From: Corallium rubrum
Taxonomy: Eukaryota; Cnidaria; Anthozoa; Scleralcyonacea; Coralliidae
DNA: 64,000 bases
Assembly (NCBI GenBank): GCA_964035015.1
Contig: OZ035997.1
Location: 22,539,223 to 22,603,222 of the forward strand
Reading direction: 5' to 3'
Position numbers and translations under genes: made by a program. Positions 11,453 through 23,392 of this stretch are shown one piece after another (the stretch's first letter is position 1; every line of letters begins with the position of its first letter). Below the pieces are notes generated by a model. It did not search any database. It saw only the letters and a program-made list of their open reading frames with translations, and was not told where the DNA came from.

Positions 11453-11537
11453 ATTTTTCTCTGTTTTTCAGGCCAACGTGACTTAACCCTGGTAATATTT
11501 GGATTTCAACCGTGGCCGACGCTGTCCTAGAAGCTTT

Positions 11538-11540
<3 letters not shown>

Positions 11541-11600
<60 letters not shown>
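11541..11600. repeat. (TA)n microsatellite between PLE1 and PLE2 3' ends
   Basis: TA array at which the plus-strand PLE1 and minus-strand PLE2 terminate, tail to tail. Confidence 0.95.
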
Positions 11601-11602
<2 letters not shown>

Positions 11603-11627
11603 GATTATCTAAGATATATACAACATC

Positions 11628-11668
11628 TCATTACATTGTGTTTCATGCCAAAGGCAATCTTCAGATGA
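11628..11668 (-). ncRNA. Hammerhead ribozyme motif of PLE2
   Basis: Minus strand: stem I UCAU/AUGA, core CUGAAGA (11664-11658), stem II GCC-UUU-GGC with flanking U-A, GAAA, and stem III AC/GU closing an ACAAU loop. The H17 position is A32 of the last block (plus 11632). All core nucleotides are present, although stem I is only 4 bp. Confidence 0.65.
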
Positions 11669-11734
11669 CTAATGAAATTCCGGCGATGCTCTAGCTGATA
11701 AGTTTATATATACAGATCCGTGGAATTTGAATTG

Positions 11735-12383
11735 CTAATTGTCAGGCGGTGTTTCTTTAAAATTACACAATAGGTGTTTGTTCATGTGGCGGCAACTTGA
11801 TAGAAGTTCGTTTCGTTTGTTCAGTAGGTTGAATTTTTGGAAGATTATGTGGTATTTTTCGGATAGGCAAAGCTCGCATCTTTTTGAGCCATTCTTGAAA
11901 GCAGGCGCTCTGTCTAGGATCAACCATTCTATCTCGTTGATGTTGACGTTTTTGTCCGGTTGGCTCCAAATATATTTTGATAGCTCCGTAGAATTAATTT
12001 TGTTTCGGTGTCGGAATGAGTTTCTGTGCTTGTAAAGACGGTCATTGAAAGTGTTTTCTGTTAGTCCGATGTAGTTTGTGTCATTGTTGTCTGTGTTGTT
12101 GTTAACGTGCGCTCGGTACACCAGGTTTTCGGTGAGGCATGTCCCTTGGAGTGGACATGGTACATTGGCTCTGCAATTGCATTTCTTGCGGGTTTGGTGG
12201 ATTTCATCTTTGTTACTGAGGATTTTCATGTTGTGAGAGTTGATGATGCTAGACATATTCGGCATGCAGCTATAACTCACTTTGACATTGTTCCGGTTGA
12301 AAATTTTGTGGAGCTTGTGTTTTTTTGGGAAATGTTTATCGAGGAGACGGAGGAATTTCTCGGCGACATTTGTCTGGACATTT
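11735..12383 (-). pseudogene. PLE2 (3' half): Penelope-like GIY-YIG endonuclease
   Basis: The minus frame runs from about 12378 (NVQTNVAEKFLRLLDKHFP) through NRNNVKVSYSC. It continues through a Cys motif (KCNCR...CPLQGTC) and a GIY-YIG-like block (VYRAHV...YIGLTENTF) to a stop at 11735. An in-frame stop sits exactly at the edge of the inserted element. The missing upstream part resumes at 18646, so the gene was split by the 12384-18645 insertion. The extra Cys motif between RT and endonuclease is a feature of the Neptune/Nematis-type branch; that placement is tentative. Confidence 0.85.
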
Positions 12384-13017
12384 TAGACGGCCGGCCAACC
12401 TCAATAAAAGTGCCTGGAAAACACCTTTGATGGCATTTCGTGTTACAAGCAGGCAACCACCACAGAAATGTAGCTTAGACTTCGACAAAGACGACTAGGC
12501 CGGTTGCCATCGGAGTTTCGGCGTTTTTATGTGAAAATTTTGAGGTTTTCTACAGCTATTTCACGCGCTACGAGCTGGATTGAAAATCCCAAGTTCGGTT
12601 TCCCTAGCAACAATTTAAGTACCCGTACTTTCTTGTGATTGGCCAGGTTATAATTACATAGCCAATGAGAACACGCGAATGGCAAAACAAGCCACCGGCA
12701 CATTGATACCGGCGCATTTCATGCAAATTATATGCGATCTGAATATTCAACTCAAGTTTTTATATTGAGCGAAATCAGGCTATTTTATTGCAAGAAGGCA
12801 AAACGACAACAACTGAAAGTTTGTATAAGATTGTAGATATATTCAAGCGTTTATTGTTATAATATATTATTACAATATCGTAAGTTATATTTGCTATTTT
12901 ATTGTTGAAGTGGGTGTTGACAGGTTGCAAACGAATGAAGCTTGTTTGCAGAGAATTTGTGATTCATTCTTCAATTGTGTTTGACAACAGAAGACGATTT
13001 TGTTGGGTAGGGATAAA

Positions 13018-13420
13018 ACGCGGATGCGGATGGCGGACGGCGGATGCGGATGGCGGATGGCGGATGAGAAAAGGCGGATAGAGGATAAAACGCGGATGAG
13101 AAAAGGCGGATAGAGGATAAAACGCGGATGAGAAAAGGCGGATAGAGGATAAAACGCGGATGAGAAAAGGCGGATAGAGGATAAAACGCGGATGAGAAAA
13201 GGCGGATAGAGGATAAAACGCGGATGAGAAAAGGCGGATAGAGGATAAAACGCGGATGAGAAAAGGCGGATAAAGGATAAAACGCGGATGAGAAAAGGCG
13301 GATAGAGGATAAAACGCGGATGAGAAAAGGCGGATGGGGGATAAAACGCGGATGAGAAAAGGCGGATAGAGGATAAAACGCGGATGAGAAAAGGCGGATA
13401 GAGGATAAAACGCGGATGGG
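13018..13420. repeat. 32-bp minisatellite, about 10 copies
   Basis: The unit contains GCGGATAGAGGATAAAACG followed by CGGATGAGAAAAG. Several overlapping long frames (SHPRFILYPPFLIRV type) are artefacts of this repeat. The left edge has a shorter GGCGGATGCGGAT repeat. Confidence 0.93.
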
Positions 13421-13501
13421 CAAAATAACGTGAGGAACATGAAAAAATCATATTAGATATAAAACCCTAAGAAAATTTTTCATGATGTCTTTACACTGCT
13501 A

Positions 13502-13570
13502 CTGCGGGATTTGAACTCGCACCTTCGGGATTCCTGTCCGCCGCTCTAGGAGGCGAGTTCTATCCAACAT
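13502..13570 (-). repeat. tRNA-like sequence, possibly SINE head
   Basis: Minus strand contains AGAACTCGCCTCCTAGAGCG and a B-box-like GCGAGTTCAAATCCCGC. Near copies occur at 15274-15345 (minus) and 16815-16885 (plus). The cloverleaf is incomplete, so this is not a confident functional tRNA. Confidence 0.45.
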
Positions 13571-13679
13571 AAGTGCGCGAGATATTCTCGGGACAACTTA
13601 ACGCTTATATCCGTGAGGATGTGCAGTGTTTCTCGTACTTTATCTAGCTCTGTATTTCTCGTACTTTATCTAGCTCTTG

Positions 13680-14321
13680 TCCGTTACTCCGTTCCCAACT
13701 CGTTTACGCATCGCAAGTCTGGGCTCCACAGTCTGTCGACCTTATCAAGCGCACGGAACGCGTCCAAAGACGCGCATCAAAATATATAATGGACCTACCC
13801 TTCTTCTGTGACATCAGTTATAACCATCGTCTCCTAACGTTAAATCTACTTCCTTTATGTTACTGGCACGAATACCTTGACATGTTGTTCCAGTTTTCGA
13901 ATCAAATCGTAACATTAACTTAAGCAGTGACATACTACCAGAACCTCAAAATTCAAATAGACCTACACGATCAGCAAACCCAAACTGTTTACAATTTCAG
14001 GTATCAACATTCTCATGGTATCAACATTCCGAAAAAAAATATCCAAGCAACTCTTCAAGTCATGCACAGACAAACAAGATCATCTAACACCTCTACCTAT
14101 CAAAAATTCTATACAATTCGGACAACAAGAATCTGGAACACACTACCCAAATCCCATTACAAGGAAAACTATCACACCAACTAACTTTAATTAAGCACTT
14201 ACTATTCAAAATAATTATACATCTTCCACGGATATGGAAGAGCGTTTGTCTTACAAACTCACTATCATGTTGTTTTTAAAATATTGCATGTCATATGTGT
14301 AGGATGTATTTTGATGCCCGT

Positions 14322-14330
<9 letters not shown>
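13680..14330 (+). pseudogene. LINE 3' fragment (RT C-terminal tail and 3' UTR), left arm
   Basis: The frame reads the end of a CR1/jockey-type ORF2: YASQVWAPQSVDLIKR, then RTERVQRRASKYIM and LTLNLLPLCYWHEYLDM. A stop at about 13922 is followed by the open frame 13927-14184 ending in TTRIWNTLPKSHY. A 3' UTR follows and ends in a (TA)n array, as a microsatellite-type LINE tail. No RT catalytic motifs are present. An inverted copy lies at 16045-16720. Confidence 0.75.
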
Positions 14331-14400
<70 letters not shown>

Positions 14401-14660
14401 GAAGTATAGTTACCTTAAAGTCTTCGCTACCAGAGGTTTCACCCTAAACGGGATCATCATCATCATATATATATATCAATTATAATGTAGTAAGGTACTA
14501 AGACCCCAAGACTGGGGTGCATTGCAGTTGATCAAAGTTTGTTTATCCTTATTGTTACTAGTTTAATATGTTAAACTTTTTGTATTTAACTATAATTTGT
14601 ATGTATCATATGTACCAGTAGTGGTATTAATGTTGATTAAAATGTTGTTGTTGTTGTTGT

Positions 14661-14727
<67 letters not shown>
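14324..14727. repeat. (TA)n arrays and short non-coding DNA
   Basis: TA arrays at about 14324-14393 and 14664-14727, with a small TGT/TTG repeat (GTTGTTGTTGTTG) just before the second, typical of a LINE tail. No gene. Confidence 0.85.
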
Positions 14728-14731
<4 letters not shown>

Positions 14732-14734
14732 CAT

Positions 14735-15710
14735 AAATTATGCCTTTATTAAATATACAGTTCATGATTCCGATACAATAACAAAGAGAAAAGGTTTAAA
14801 TTTACCGCTTATATATAAACTTATTAACTTTCCGTTTGCAATGTGCGTTCAAGCAAAAATAACACCGGATTAAAGCTAATTAGCCAAAAGCGGTCGATGA
14901 CTGATAAAGTAAAGAACTACAGTACGAACTGTGCCATATTAAATGTGGGTGTTGTAAAAACCCTCTGATTCATGCCACAATGAGAACAGTACTGTGCTTT
15001 CTAATCTACAATCTCGTAAATTCGTAATATTATTTGGGTCGTTAGCGATGTTTATTCAGTAGATATAGACAAACTCTAAATTTTGAAAAACAGCATGCCT
15101 TCGATAAACCGCACCATGTAACGCGTATTAAACTTTGAATTCTTCCGACATTTTAAATTCTCTTTCTCTTTCGTTTTATATCTACAGGGTTTTATATGAA
15201 ACACTGCACGTCCTCACGGATATAAGCGTTAAGTTGTCTGTTGTCCCGAGAATATTTCGTGCACTTATGTAATGTAGCGGGATTTGAACTCACACCTTCG
15301 GGATTCCGGTCCGCTGCTCTTAGGAGGCGAGTTCTACCATTACATATCCATTACATCCGGTGTTATTTTTGCTGGTTGGTTTTGCTGACGTTTCAAGGTA
15401 TCATATATGTGAAATCGCTCCTTACTTAAACAGATCTTAGACTTTACGGCATATAATGGCATTGGGAGTCCGTCCGGCAACGTTTCATTCGTAACCAGCG
15501 TTCTGTTTAGACCGCTACTTCCTTCGGTGAGAACCAGAAATTTCTCGAATGATCAGACTGATCAAAAAAGTTCCGCATTTTCTCTTGTTGTTAAGAACGC
15601 GCATGCAAACGGAAAGTTAATAAGTTTATATATAAGCGGTAAATTTAAACCTTTTCTCTTTGTTATTGTATCGGAATCATGAACTGTATATTTAATAAAG
15701 GCATAAGTCT
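14735..15710. repeat. Inner inverted repeat, arms about 14735-14845 and 15605-15710
   Basis: TTAAATATACAGTTCATGAT at the left arm is found reversed at the right arm, continuing through GGTTTAAATTTACCGC. It sits inside the larger inverted repeat, so the element is a palindrome within a palindrome. Between the arms lies a tRNA-like piece (15274-15345) and no gene. Confidence 0.8.
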
Positions 15711-15748
15711 TTATATAAGACTTATGCCTTTATTTATAAAGGCATAAG

Positions 15749-16720
<972 letters not shown>

Positions 16721-16814
16721 TACGAGAAATACAGAGCTAGATAAAGTACGAGAAACACTGCACATCCTCACGGATATAAGCGTTAAGTTGTCCCGAGAAT
16801 ATCTCGTGCACTTA

Positions 16815-16885
16815 TGTTGAATAGAACTCGCCTCCTAGAGCGGCGGACCGGAATCCCGAAGGTGCGAGTTCAAATCCCGCTAGCA
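16815..16885 (+). repeat. tRNA-like sequence, right arm copy
   Basis: AGAACTCGCCTCCTAGAGCG followed by GCGAGTTCAAATCCCGC. This is the inverted partner of 13502-13570. Confidence 0.45.
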
Positions 16886-16962
16886 GTGTAAGACATCATG
16901 AAAAATTTTCTTAGGGTTTTATATCTAATATGATTTTTTCATGTTCCCCACGTTATTTTGCC

Positions 16963-17205
16963 CATCCGCGTTTTATCCTCTATCCGCCTTTTCGCATCCG
17001 CGTTTTATCCTCTATCCGCCTTTTCTCATCCGTGTTTTATCCTCTATCCGCCTTTTCTCATCCGCGTTTTATCCTCTATCCGCCTTTTCTCATCCGCGTT
17101 TTATCCTCTATCCGCCTTTTCTCATCCGCGTTTTATCCTCTATCCGCCTTTTCTCATCCGCCATCCGCCATCCGCATCCGCCGTCCGCCATCCGCATCCG
17201 CGTTT
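16963..17205. repeat. 32-bp minisatellite, about 6 copies, right arm
   Basis: Reverse complement of the 13018-13420 array (CCTCTATCCGCCTTTTCTCA unit) with fewer copies. Just beyond, at about 17291-17303, CCCTAACCCTAA gives two telomere-type units, too few to be meaningful. Confidence 0.92.
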
Positions 17206-17688
17206 TATCCCTACCCGATTTTGTTTGAATATTTGGAAATTTTACAGTTTATCGTACCCGAGTGATCCAGCGATTCAAGTGCCACAAACAAAAACCCTAA
17301 CCCTAATCAGTAACTGTGCCGCTTATCTTATATGCTTACCTAGCTACTAACGTGTTTATTGCCTAGCTTTATACGCTAACCTGACACAGTAATGTGACTC
17401 GGGTACGGTAAAGTGTAAACTACCCGAATATTTCAGCAGCAGTTAAGGTGCTATTTGAAATAGAAACAAGAGAGTGAGATTTCAGCCATGGGATATTCTT
17501 CTCAAGTCTTTGGAAGCAACGATCTAAGCTGCCTAAGCAACGATCTGGCACACCAAACCAAACTTTTGACAGCAGTGTATACTTTCAACACTTGGCTATG
17601 CTATACAGACAGACTAGAATCTCTAATTTCATGGACTATGTGAATAACTAACTCTGGCTTTCAACCAAAACACGGGAAAATTGGCCAA

Positions 17689-17931
17689 ATGTCTGGAGAG
17701 AACATGCATCTCGGTTGTTGTTCAAAATATGGTCGCTGTGAAAAATCATCTGCTGCCAAATACATCTGGGCAACGGACCACAAAATTATTTGGAAAGAAG
17801 CTTCTCTCATCTGTACTGAAGATAACTACTTCTCTGCTTGGATTAGGAAATCAACAAGAATTCATAAACATCAAACTATTTCTCAAGAAGGCCAACCTCT
17901 CAACGATACTAGACAGCACTTTTCAAAATAA
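17689..17931 (+). pseudogene. Possible retroelement C-terminal remnant
   Basis: The frame contains SAAKYIWATDHKIIWKEASL and NYFSAWIRKSTRIHKH. This looks like the tail after a GIY-YIG domain (AxHxW...H.I.W...R..RI.E), but the catalytic part is absent. It lies inside the 12384-18645 element. Recognition is weak, and it could be chance. Confidence 0.25.
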
Positions 17932-18645
17932 TTATAAGCTTTATACAATAGCGAACACAAATACGGTAAACTAATATTGTTAAACGATATCAGAATAAAA
18001 TATAAAACTTAAAGACAGTACACACATTTACCACGTCCAAGGTTAATATTTATATTTAAGTGGTAAGTCATAAGGAACAACTCAGTTTGGTTCGCTAACT
18101 CTGACTCTCATGATGTTCAAGTTCAGAGCAACACGGGACGACTGCTTTGCTTTATAAAAAGGAAATATATTATGGTTGTATCAGCAAATTACCAAAACCA
18201 ACTGTAGCCCTTAATATAAAGGACTTTACCGTAGCTACCAGATCCAAAACAATTATAAAACTTTACAAGTTTACCTTCTTGTCGCCTTTCTTCGAGGTGT
18301 TGTGTTCAAATTTCGGTGTATCCACGCCATGTTTCTTGTTTGTTTGTCATTGTGACTGATGCGAATTATGACATCCGAAACTTTACGCGCGCTGATTGGA
18401 TGAGAGAAAAACATTAGGACTCATTTCATTGCTCCACCAAAAACCCATCTGTCGTCAAAGCGGAACTTCAAAGCCGTAGTATGCTTTCAAAAAACTCCAA
18501 ATTTTTATATTGAAATCCCGAATTACGGATGGCAACCCCCCAAACCTTCAAAGTAAACACTATTCGATGCGATCTAGCGTGGTTGCCTGCTTGTAACAAA
18601 GAATGCCATCAACAGTAATATTTTGGATGCTTGGCCGGCCGTCTA

Positions 18646-18898
18646 TTTACATTATATGGAGGGTTGAACCAGATGATTTTCCTTCCCCTATTTCTTTTCT
18701 GGTTCTTAGCACTTGTGTCGTGATTGGTTGGATTGAACTCTAGGGTATCTTTATATTCACTGGCCTTAAGTGCAGTGTTATAATACGGTGCTACTTTGTC
18801 AAAGATCTCTTTGCTGGATGATATGTTGCTAATTCGCTTGCTTATATTTTGTGGCAATTGCTTAATAATGTTCGGAGGGTGGTTGGATTTGGTGTGAA
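18646..18898 (-). pseudogene. PLE2 (5' half): RT thumb segment
   Basis: Minus frame: HTKSNHPPNIIKQLPQNIS, then KRISNISSSKEIFDKVAPYY and KRNRGRKIIWFNPPYNVN, where it enters the inserted element. The same order occurs in PLE3 (SNHPPSITRQLP...NITWFNPPF). With 12383-11735 it makes one interrupted gene, truncated at its 5' side where PLE3 begins. Confidence 0.85.
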
Positions 18899-19157
18899 AT
18901 TTTTAAATATTCTATTTCGTACACGGGAGGTTCAAAACGATGTAATTTATGTTTAGAAGAAAAATTTTATATTTTGAAAGATAAAAACAAGAATCGTTTA
19001 CTCAACAAAAGAGCAGAAATTATCAGTCAATGTCGTCATCGAAACAAATTCCGCGCAAACAGCGCAACAAAGCCATGAATGCATGTATTGTTTCGCCCCC
19101 ACACTCCCACGTTCCGACAGAAAGGATATAAGCACCCCCTGTTTTCGAAAATTGCCA

Positions 19158-19200
19158 TCTGCCTGAAGATTCTTTTTTAGATGAAACAGCCTGTAGCAGA
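19158..19200 (+). ncRNA. Hammerhead ribozyme motif, PLE3 5' repeat
   Basis: Stem I UCUGC/GCAGA is perfect. Core CUGAAGA is at 19163-19169, stem II UCU/AGA, then GAAA. Stem III is ACA/UGU with a GCC loop, and A19195 is the cleavage-site nucleotide. Every conserved position and both outer stems are satisfied. Confidence 0.8.
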
Positions 19201-19350
19201 CTTTTGAGGTAAGCGAAAATCTATATTTGCTCTAACTATATGTTATCGAGCACTCTTTGCGTTTCGTAGACCAAAACTCACACGTATATTCGCACCCGTA
19301 TACCGGTTGTGCACTCTTGTTTACGTTATTCATTTCTATTTAACTTCAAA

Positions 19351-21473
19351 ATGCGGCAATTTCGATTTGACTATTCACTAAAGAATATCCCAATACCATC
19401 ACAGGACGCTTATTTGAAGAATTTGATTGAAAAAGTGGAAAGTGTAATAAAACGTATGAGATGGAAAGCCAATTTCTTTCTTAAAAACAAACAGAGAGAA
19501 AACTAAAACAACACTTTCGGCCTTGCGTCCAACAAAACACCTCCTTCTATCCCGGAAATAAAACCTTTCGAAGACGACCTTATAAAACTCATCGAAAATA
19601 TACAATTTCGGCCATATACGAACCAGTTTCAGAAATGTTTGGCTACCGATTTAAAGAAAATTAATTCATCTCCCAACATTTTCATTTTTGCAGACAAAAC
19701 TAGGAACATTTATGAAACCCCGCTCGACACATACAACAAGCTCCTACATGACAACATCACAAAAACATATAAGCATGGATCCGAGGACACTATAGATGAA
19801 ATTGATTCGGAACTAAAAGAAATTTCGAACAGTTTAGGAATCGGCGACAAAATTGAAAAAATGAAAAAACGCGAAGCATTTATATCTTTAAAAGACCACA
19901 AAGAGAATTTCGAAAACAATCCAAAATGCCGATTAATTAACCCCGCTAAAAGCGAATCCGGAAAACTAAGTAGGTGATTTTGGACAAAATTAATTCTAAT
20001 TTGAGACAAAAACTGAATTTAAACCAATGGAGAAATACAAAACAAGTAATTGAGTGGTTTGGCAATATAAAAGATAAGGACAGACATAGTTTTATTTCGT
20101 TCGACATTGTCGATTTCTACCCGTCTATTTCTGAAAAACTATTGGACCAAGCATTATCTTGGGCTTCGAATTTGGCTACTATAACTGAAAACAATATTTC
20201 AATAATAAAACACGCTAGAAAATCTCTCCTTTTCAATACCGGAATTTCATGGATAAAAAAAGATAGCAATAGTTTGTTTGACGTTACCATGGGTTGTTTC
20301 GACGGCGCGGAAGTTTGTGAGTTAGTAGGCCTTTTCATTTTAAGTCACCTAAGTAAGAAATTTGGCAAAGAAAGCATTGGCCTATATAGAGATGACGGTT
20401 TAGCTATTATAAAAAGTAAATCAGCACGTTTAGCAGACAAAACAAGGAAAGAACTCCACAAAATTTTCGAGCAGTTTGACCTAAAAATTACCGCCGAATC
20501 AAATTTACGCATAGTAAACTTTTTAGATGTAACTTTCGACCTTAACAATGGAAATTATAGGCCCTATAGGAAGCCCAATGACGATCCGCTTTACATAAAT
20601 AAGCACTCTAACCACCCACCAAGCATCACAAGACAGTTACCTGCATCAATCAACAAGCGCATTGCACTTCTCTCATCAGATGAACAAGTTTTTCAGGAAT
20701 CTGCACCCATATATCAGAACGCACTTAGGCACAGCAACTTTGATCATGATCTTAGCTACACTCAACACACAGCACAGCAACCACGCAGGAATAGGCAACG
20801 CAACATCACTTGGTTCAACCCACCTTTTAGCAAGAGTGTAAGCACAAAGATAGGACGTAATTTCCTAAACCTAATTGACAAGCACTTCCCACCACACCAC
20901 AAGCTCCATAAGATTTTTAACAGAAACACAGTCAAAGTAAGTTACAGCTGCATGAACAATGTTAAGTCAATAATCACTAAACACAATGCACACATATCTA
21001 GGAATAACATGCCACAGGATAAGGACACTAGCAGTTGCAATTGTAAGAAAAACACGAATTGTCCACTTAGAAAACAATGCATGACTAGGGACATAGTATA
21101 CAAAGCAACAGTCACAGTAAACAACACAAACACGATCAAGAATTACATTGGCATGACTTCAACCACATTCAAAGAGCGATTGGCCAACCACACTAAATCT
21201 TTTCAGCATAAAAAGCATGCAAACGACACCGAACTTTCGAAATATATTTGGGCATTGAAAGAAAACAATAAGGATTTTAGTATTAATTGGCAAATTTTAA
21301 AACATTCTATTCCGTACATGGGAGGTTCAAAACGATGTAATTTATGTTTAGAAGAAAAATTTTATATTTTGAAAGATAAAAACAAGAATCGTTTACTCAA
21401 CAAAAGAGCAGAAATTATCAGTCAATGTCGTCATCGAAACAAATTCCGCGCAAACAGCGCAACAAAGCCATGA
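19351..21473 (+). pseudogene. PLE3 protein: reverse transcriptase plus GIY-YIG endonuclease
   Basis: Begins MRQFRFDYSLKNIPIP, a typical Penelope-like N-terminus with RMRWKANFFL. A TAA at 19504 interrupts it, and the same frame continues to 19977. A frameshift near 19972 leads to the long frame 19974-21473. RT motifs: SFISFDIVDFYPSI (first Asp), GCFDGAEVCELVG, and YRDDGLAI (Asp pair). The thumb has SNHPPSITRQLP, followed by a Cys motif (CNCKKNTNCPLRKQC) and the endonuclease (VYKATV...YIGMTSTTFKERL...H). All catalytic blocks survive, so only two lesions inactivate it. It would copy element RNA at an endonuclease nick. Confidence 0.88.
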
Positions 21474-21552
21474 ATGCATGTATTGTTTCGCCCCCACACT
21501 CCCACGTTCCGACAGAAAGGATATAAGCACCCCCTGTTTTCGAAAATTGCCA

Positions 21553-21595
21553 TCTGCCTGAAGATTCTTTTTTAGATGAAACAGCCTGTAGCAGA
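21553..21595 (+). ncRNA. Hammerhead ribozyme motif, PLE3 3' repeat
   Basis: Same sequence and fold as 19158-19200. Two ribozymes, one per terminal repeat, would release a unit-length RNA of about 2.4 kb. Confidence 0.8.
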
Positions 21596-21679
21596 CTTTT
21601 GAGGTAAGCGAAAATCTATATTTGCTCTAACTATATGTTATCGAGCACTCTTTGCGTTTCGTAGACCAAAACCCACACG

Positions 21680-21714
<35 letters not shown>

Positions 21715-21830
21715 ACATCTCGCAGAATTTCTTTCCCACTCGCGTGTAATTTCGCATGTAAGTGGACTCCACGCGTGTCGAGATTAGCACCTCCGCCCGG
21801 GCTCGGGGATTATAACAAGCAGGAAATTAT
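21680..21830. repeat. (TA)n plus fragment of the 8041 repeat family, inverted
   Basis: TA array (about 21680-21705) followed by CGCAGAATTTCTTTCCCACT and TCGAGATTAGCACC, the reverse complement of 8041-8120. Confidence 0.75.
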
Positions 21831-21834
21831 CTTT

Positions 21835-22420
21835 CTGTGTGTATAAAAACATTCCTTGTTGCTCCAGGAACTAAAGAACTGTTTAATGTTGAAAATCACC
21901 TAAATTTCCAATTTTCCGAAAACCGCAAGTGTATAAGCTACGTTACATTCACTAGAAAAAGTGGCCTTTTGAACGTGAAATTTGTGTAGATGATATTTGA
22001 AGTCTGTTTATTTGTCATCACTGTCATTTGACACTCTCTAGGAGTATATTTGTAACGTAATATGGTTTCTCAAGCACTATTTCCAGTCGCTGATTATGAC
22101 GCGTTTAGTTACCTCAAACAATTCAAACGTATTTATCTTAATATTTGACAAAACTCGAAACAAATTTGCCTCGTTTAAACATGAAAATATTCGCTTTCTT
22201 TTGGTACCAAAATTTCTCTTGTTGCTCCAGAATTTGAATGAGGAGAGCTCTTTGAAATTTTGCTTCTGCTAGATTTTTGCCCGCCATTGTCAAAATTTGG
22301 TCTCGAGCTCCGCGGGGCGCGCCAAGAACCGCCAGTCGTCGAGATGAGCGTTGTTTTGATTTCGCGCTGTTTTCTTTGATTCCGTAGCTCATTTGAAAAT
22401 CATTTCATAATTTAGCTCTA
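21835..22420. other. Non-coding stretch; one unexplained minus frame
   Basis: A minus frame 22392-22138 (KSKQRSSRRLAVLGAPRGA) has a protein-like look but no motif I recognise. Nothing else is seen. Confidence 0.3.
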
Positions 22421-22423
22421 TTA

Positions 22424-23392
22424 TTAACACAACGACTGCAACGTGTTGTAATCCGCGGAACTTATTCTGAATGGTCACCTGTAACGTCTGGAACTCCTCA
22501 AGGGACAATCCTTGGGCCAATATTATTTTTGATATACATTAATGATATGACTAATGGTATTACATCTAAAGCTAAACTGTATGCAGATGACACTAAAATC
22601 CACAGAGAATTGAAAAACCGTGACCAGGATGTTCAAGCTTTGCAAACAGATCTCGACTCTTTGAGAGATTGGACTAAACTGTGGCAGTTAAAGTTTAATA
22701 CTAAGAAATGTGAGATCATGAGAATTACTCATGCGCGAGATATATCTACTCCATCATATTCACTTGGAGATACATTGAAAGTTGTGAAAAGTTGTAAAGA
22801 CCTTGGGATTACAATATCATATGACGTTAAATGGAATAAACATATCGACGTCACAGTAAACAAAGCTAACAAGGTTCTGGGAGTTATCAAACGAACAGTA
22901 GGCACCTCAAACCATACAGTTTTTTCGTTATTATACTTATCCCTGGTTAGACCAATTTTAGAATACGCAGTGCCCGTCTGGTGTCCATATCTTGTTAAGA
23001 ACGTTCATGCACTGGAAAAAGTTCAGAGAAGAGCATCTCGAATGGCTCTAAACCAAGGCAGAGGCGATATGTCTTATGAAGACCGCTGTAAGATACTGCA
23101 ATGGCCAACTTTGTCAGTGCGACGACATTACTTCACTCTCATTGAGTGTTATAAAATAGTATTTGGATTAAGTCATCTACGTTTTGAGGATTTCTTTGAG
23201 TTCACAAAACTATCCACCACACGCTCAAACCATAAATATAAACTATACACTAAGCTTGCTAGAGTAAACTGTTACAAATTTTCATTTTTGTTAGGGTTAT
23301 ACTTAAATGGAACAATTTACCATCGTCTGTTGTAGAGGCGGAAAGCTTCAACATTTTTAAAAGTAGGCTTAAATTTCATTTAGGCATCTAGA
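22424..23392 (+). pseudogene. 5'-truncated LINE: RT second half and C-terminus
   Basis: Starts inside the RT palm (SEWSPVTSGTPQGTILGPIL) and continues FLIYINDMTNG and KLYADDTKIHREL (catalytic Asp pair). It then reads CKDLGITISYDVKWNKHID, LVRPILEYAVPVWCPYLVKN and EKVQRRASRM. A frameshift at about 23300 moves the ending (WNNLPSSVVEAESFNIFKSR) into another frame, with a stop near 23390. CR1/jockey type. The 5' truncation is typical of target-primed insertion. Confidence 0.88.

Larger units (their letters stand above)
18899..21682 (+). mobile_element. PLE3: nearly complete Penelope-like element with direct terminal repeats
   Basis: A 3'-end segment (about 18905-19290) precedes the body and is almost identical to the true 3' end (about 21294-21680), giving the pseudo-LTR arrangement typical of Penelope-like elements. 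Only a few differences are seen between the repeats (for example ACTCACACG against ACCCACACG). The 3' end runs into (TA)n at about 21680. The ORF has one stop and one frameshift. Confidence 0.88.

Noticed and set aside
12894..13451. Three overlapping 150-185 codon frames with SHPRFILYPPFLI repeats
   Set aside because: All three frames are open because the minisatellite unit lacks stops; there is no start context and no composition of a real protein.
17291..17303. Telomere repeat CCCTAACCCTAA
   Set aside because: Only two units; not evidence of a telomere.
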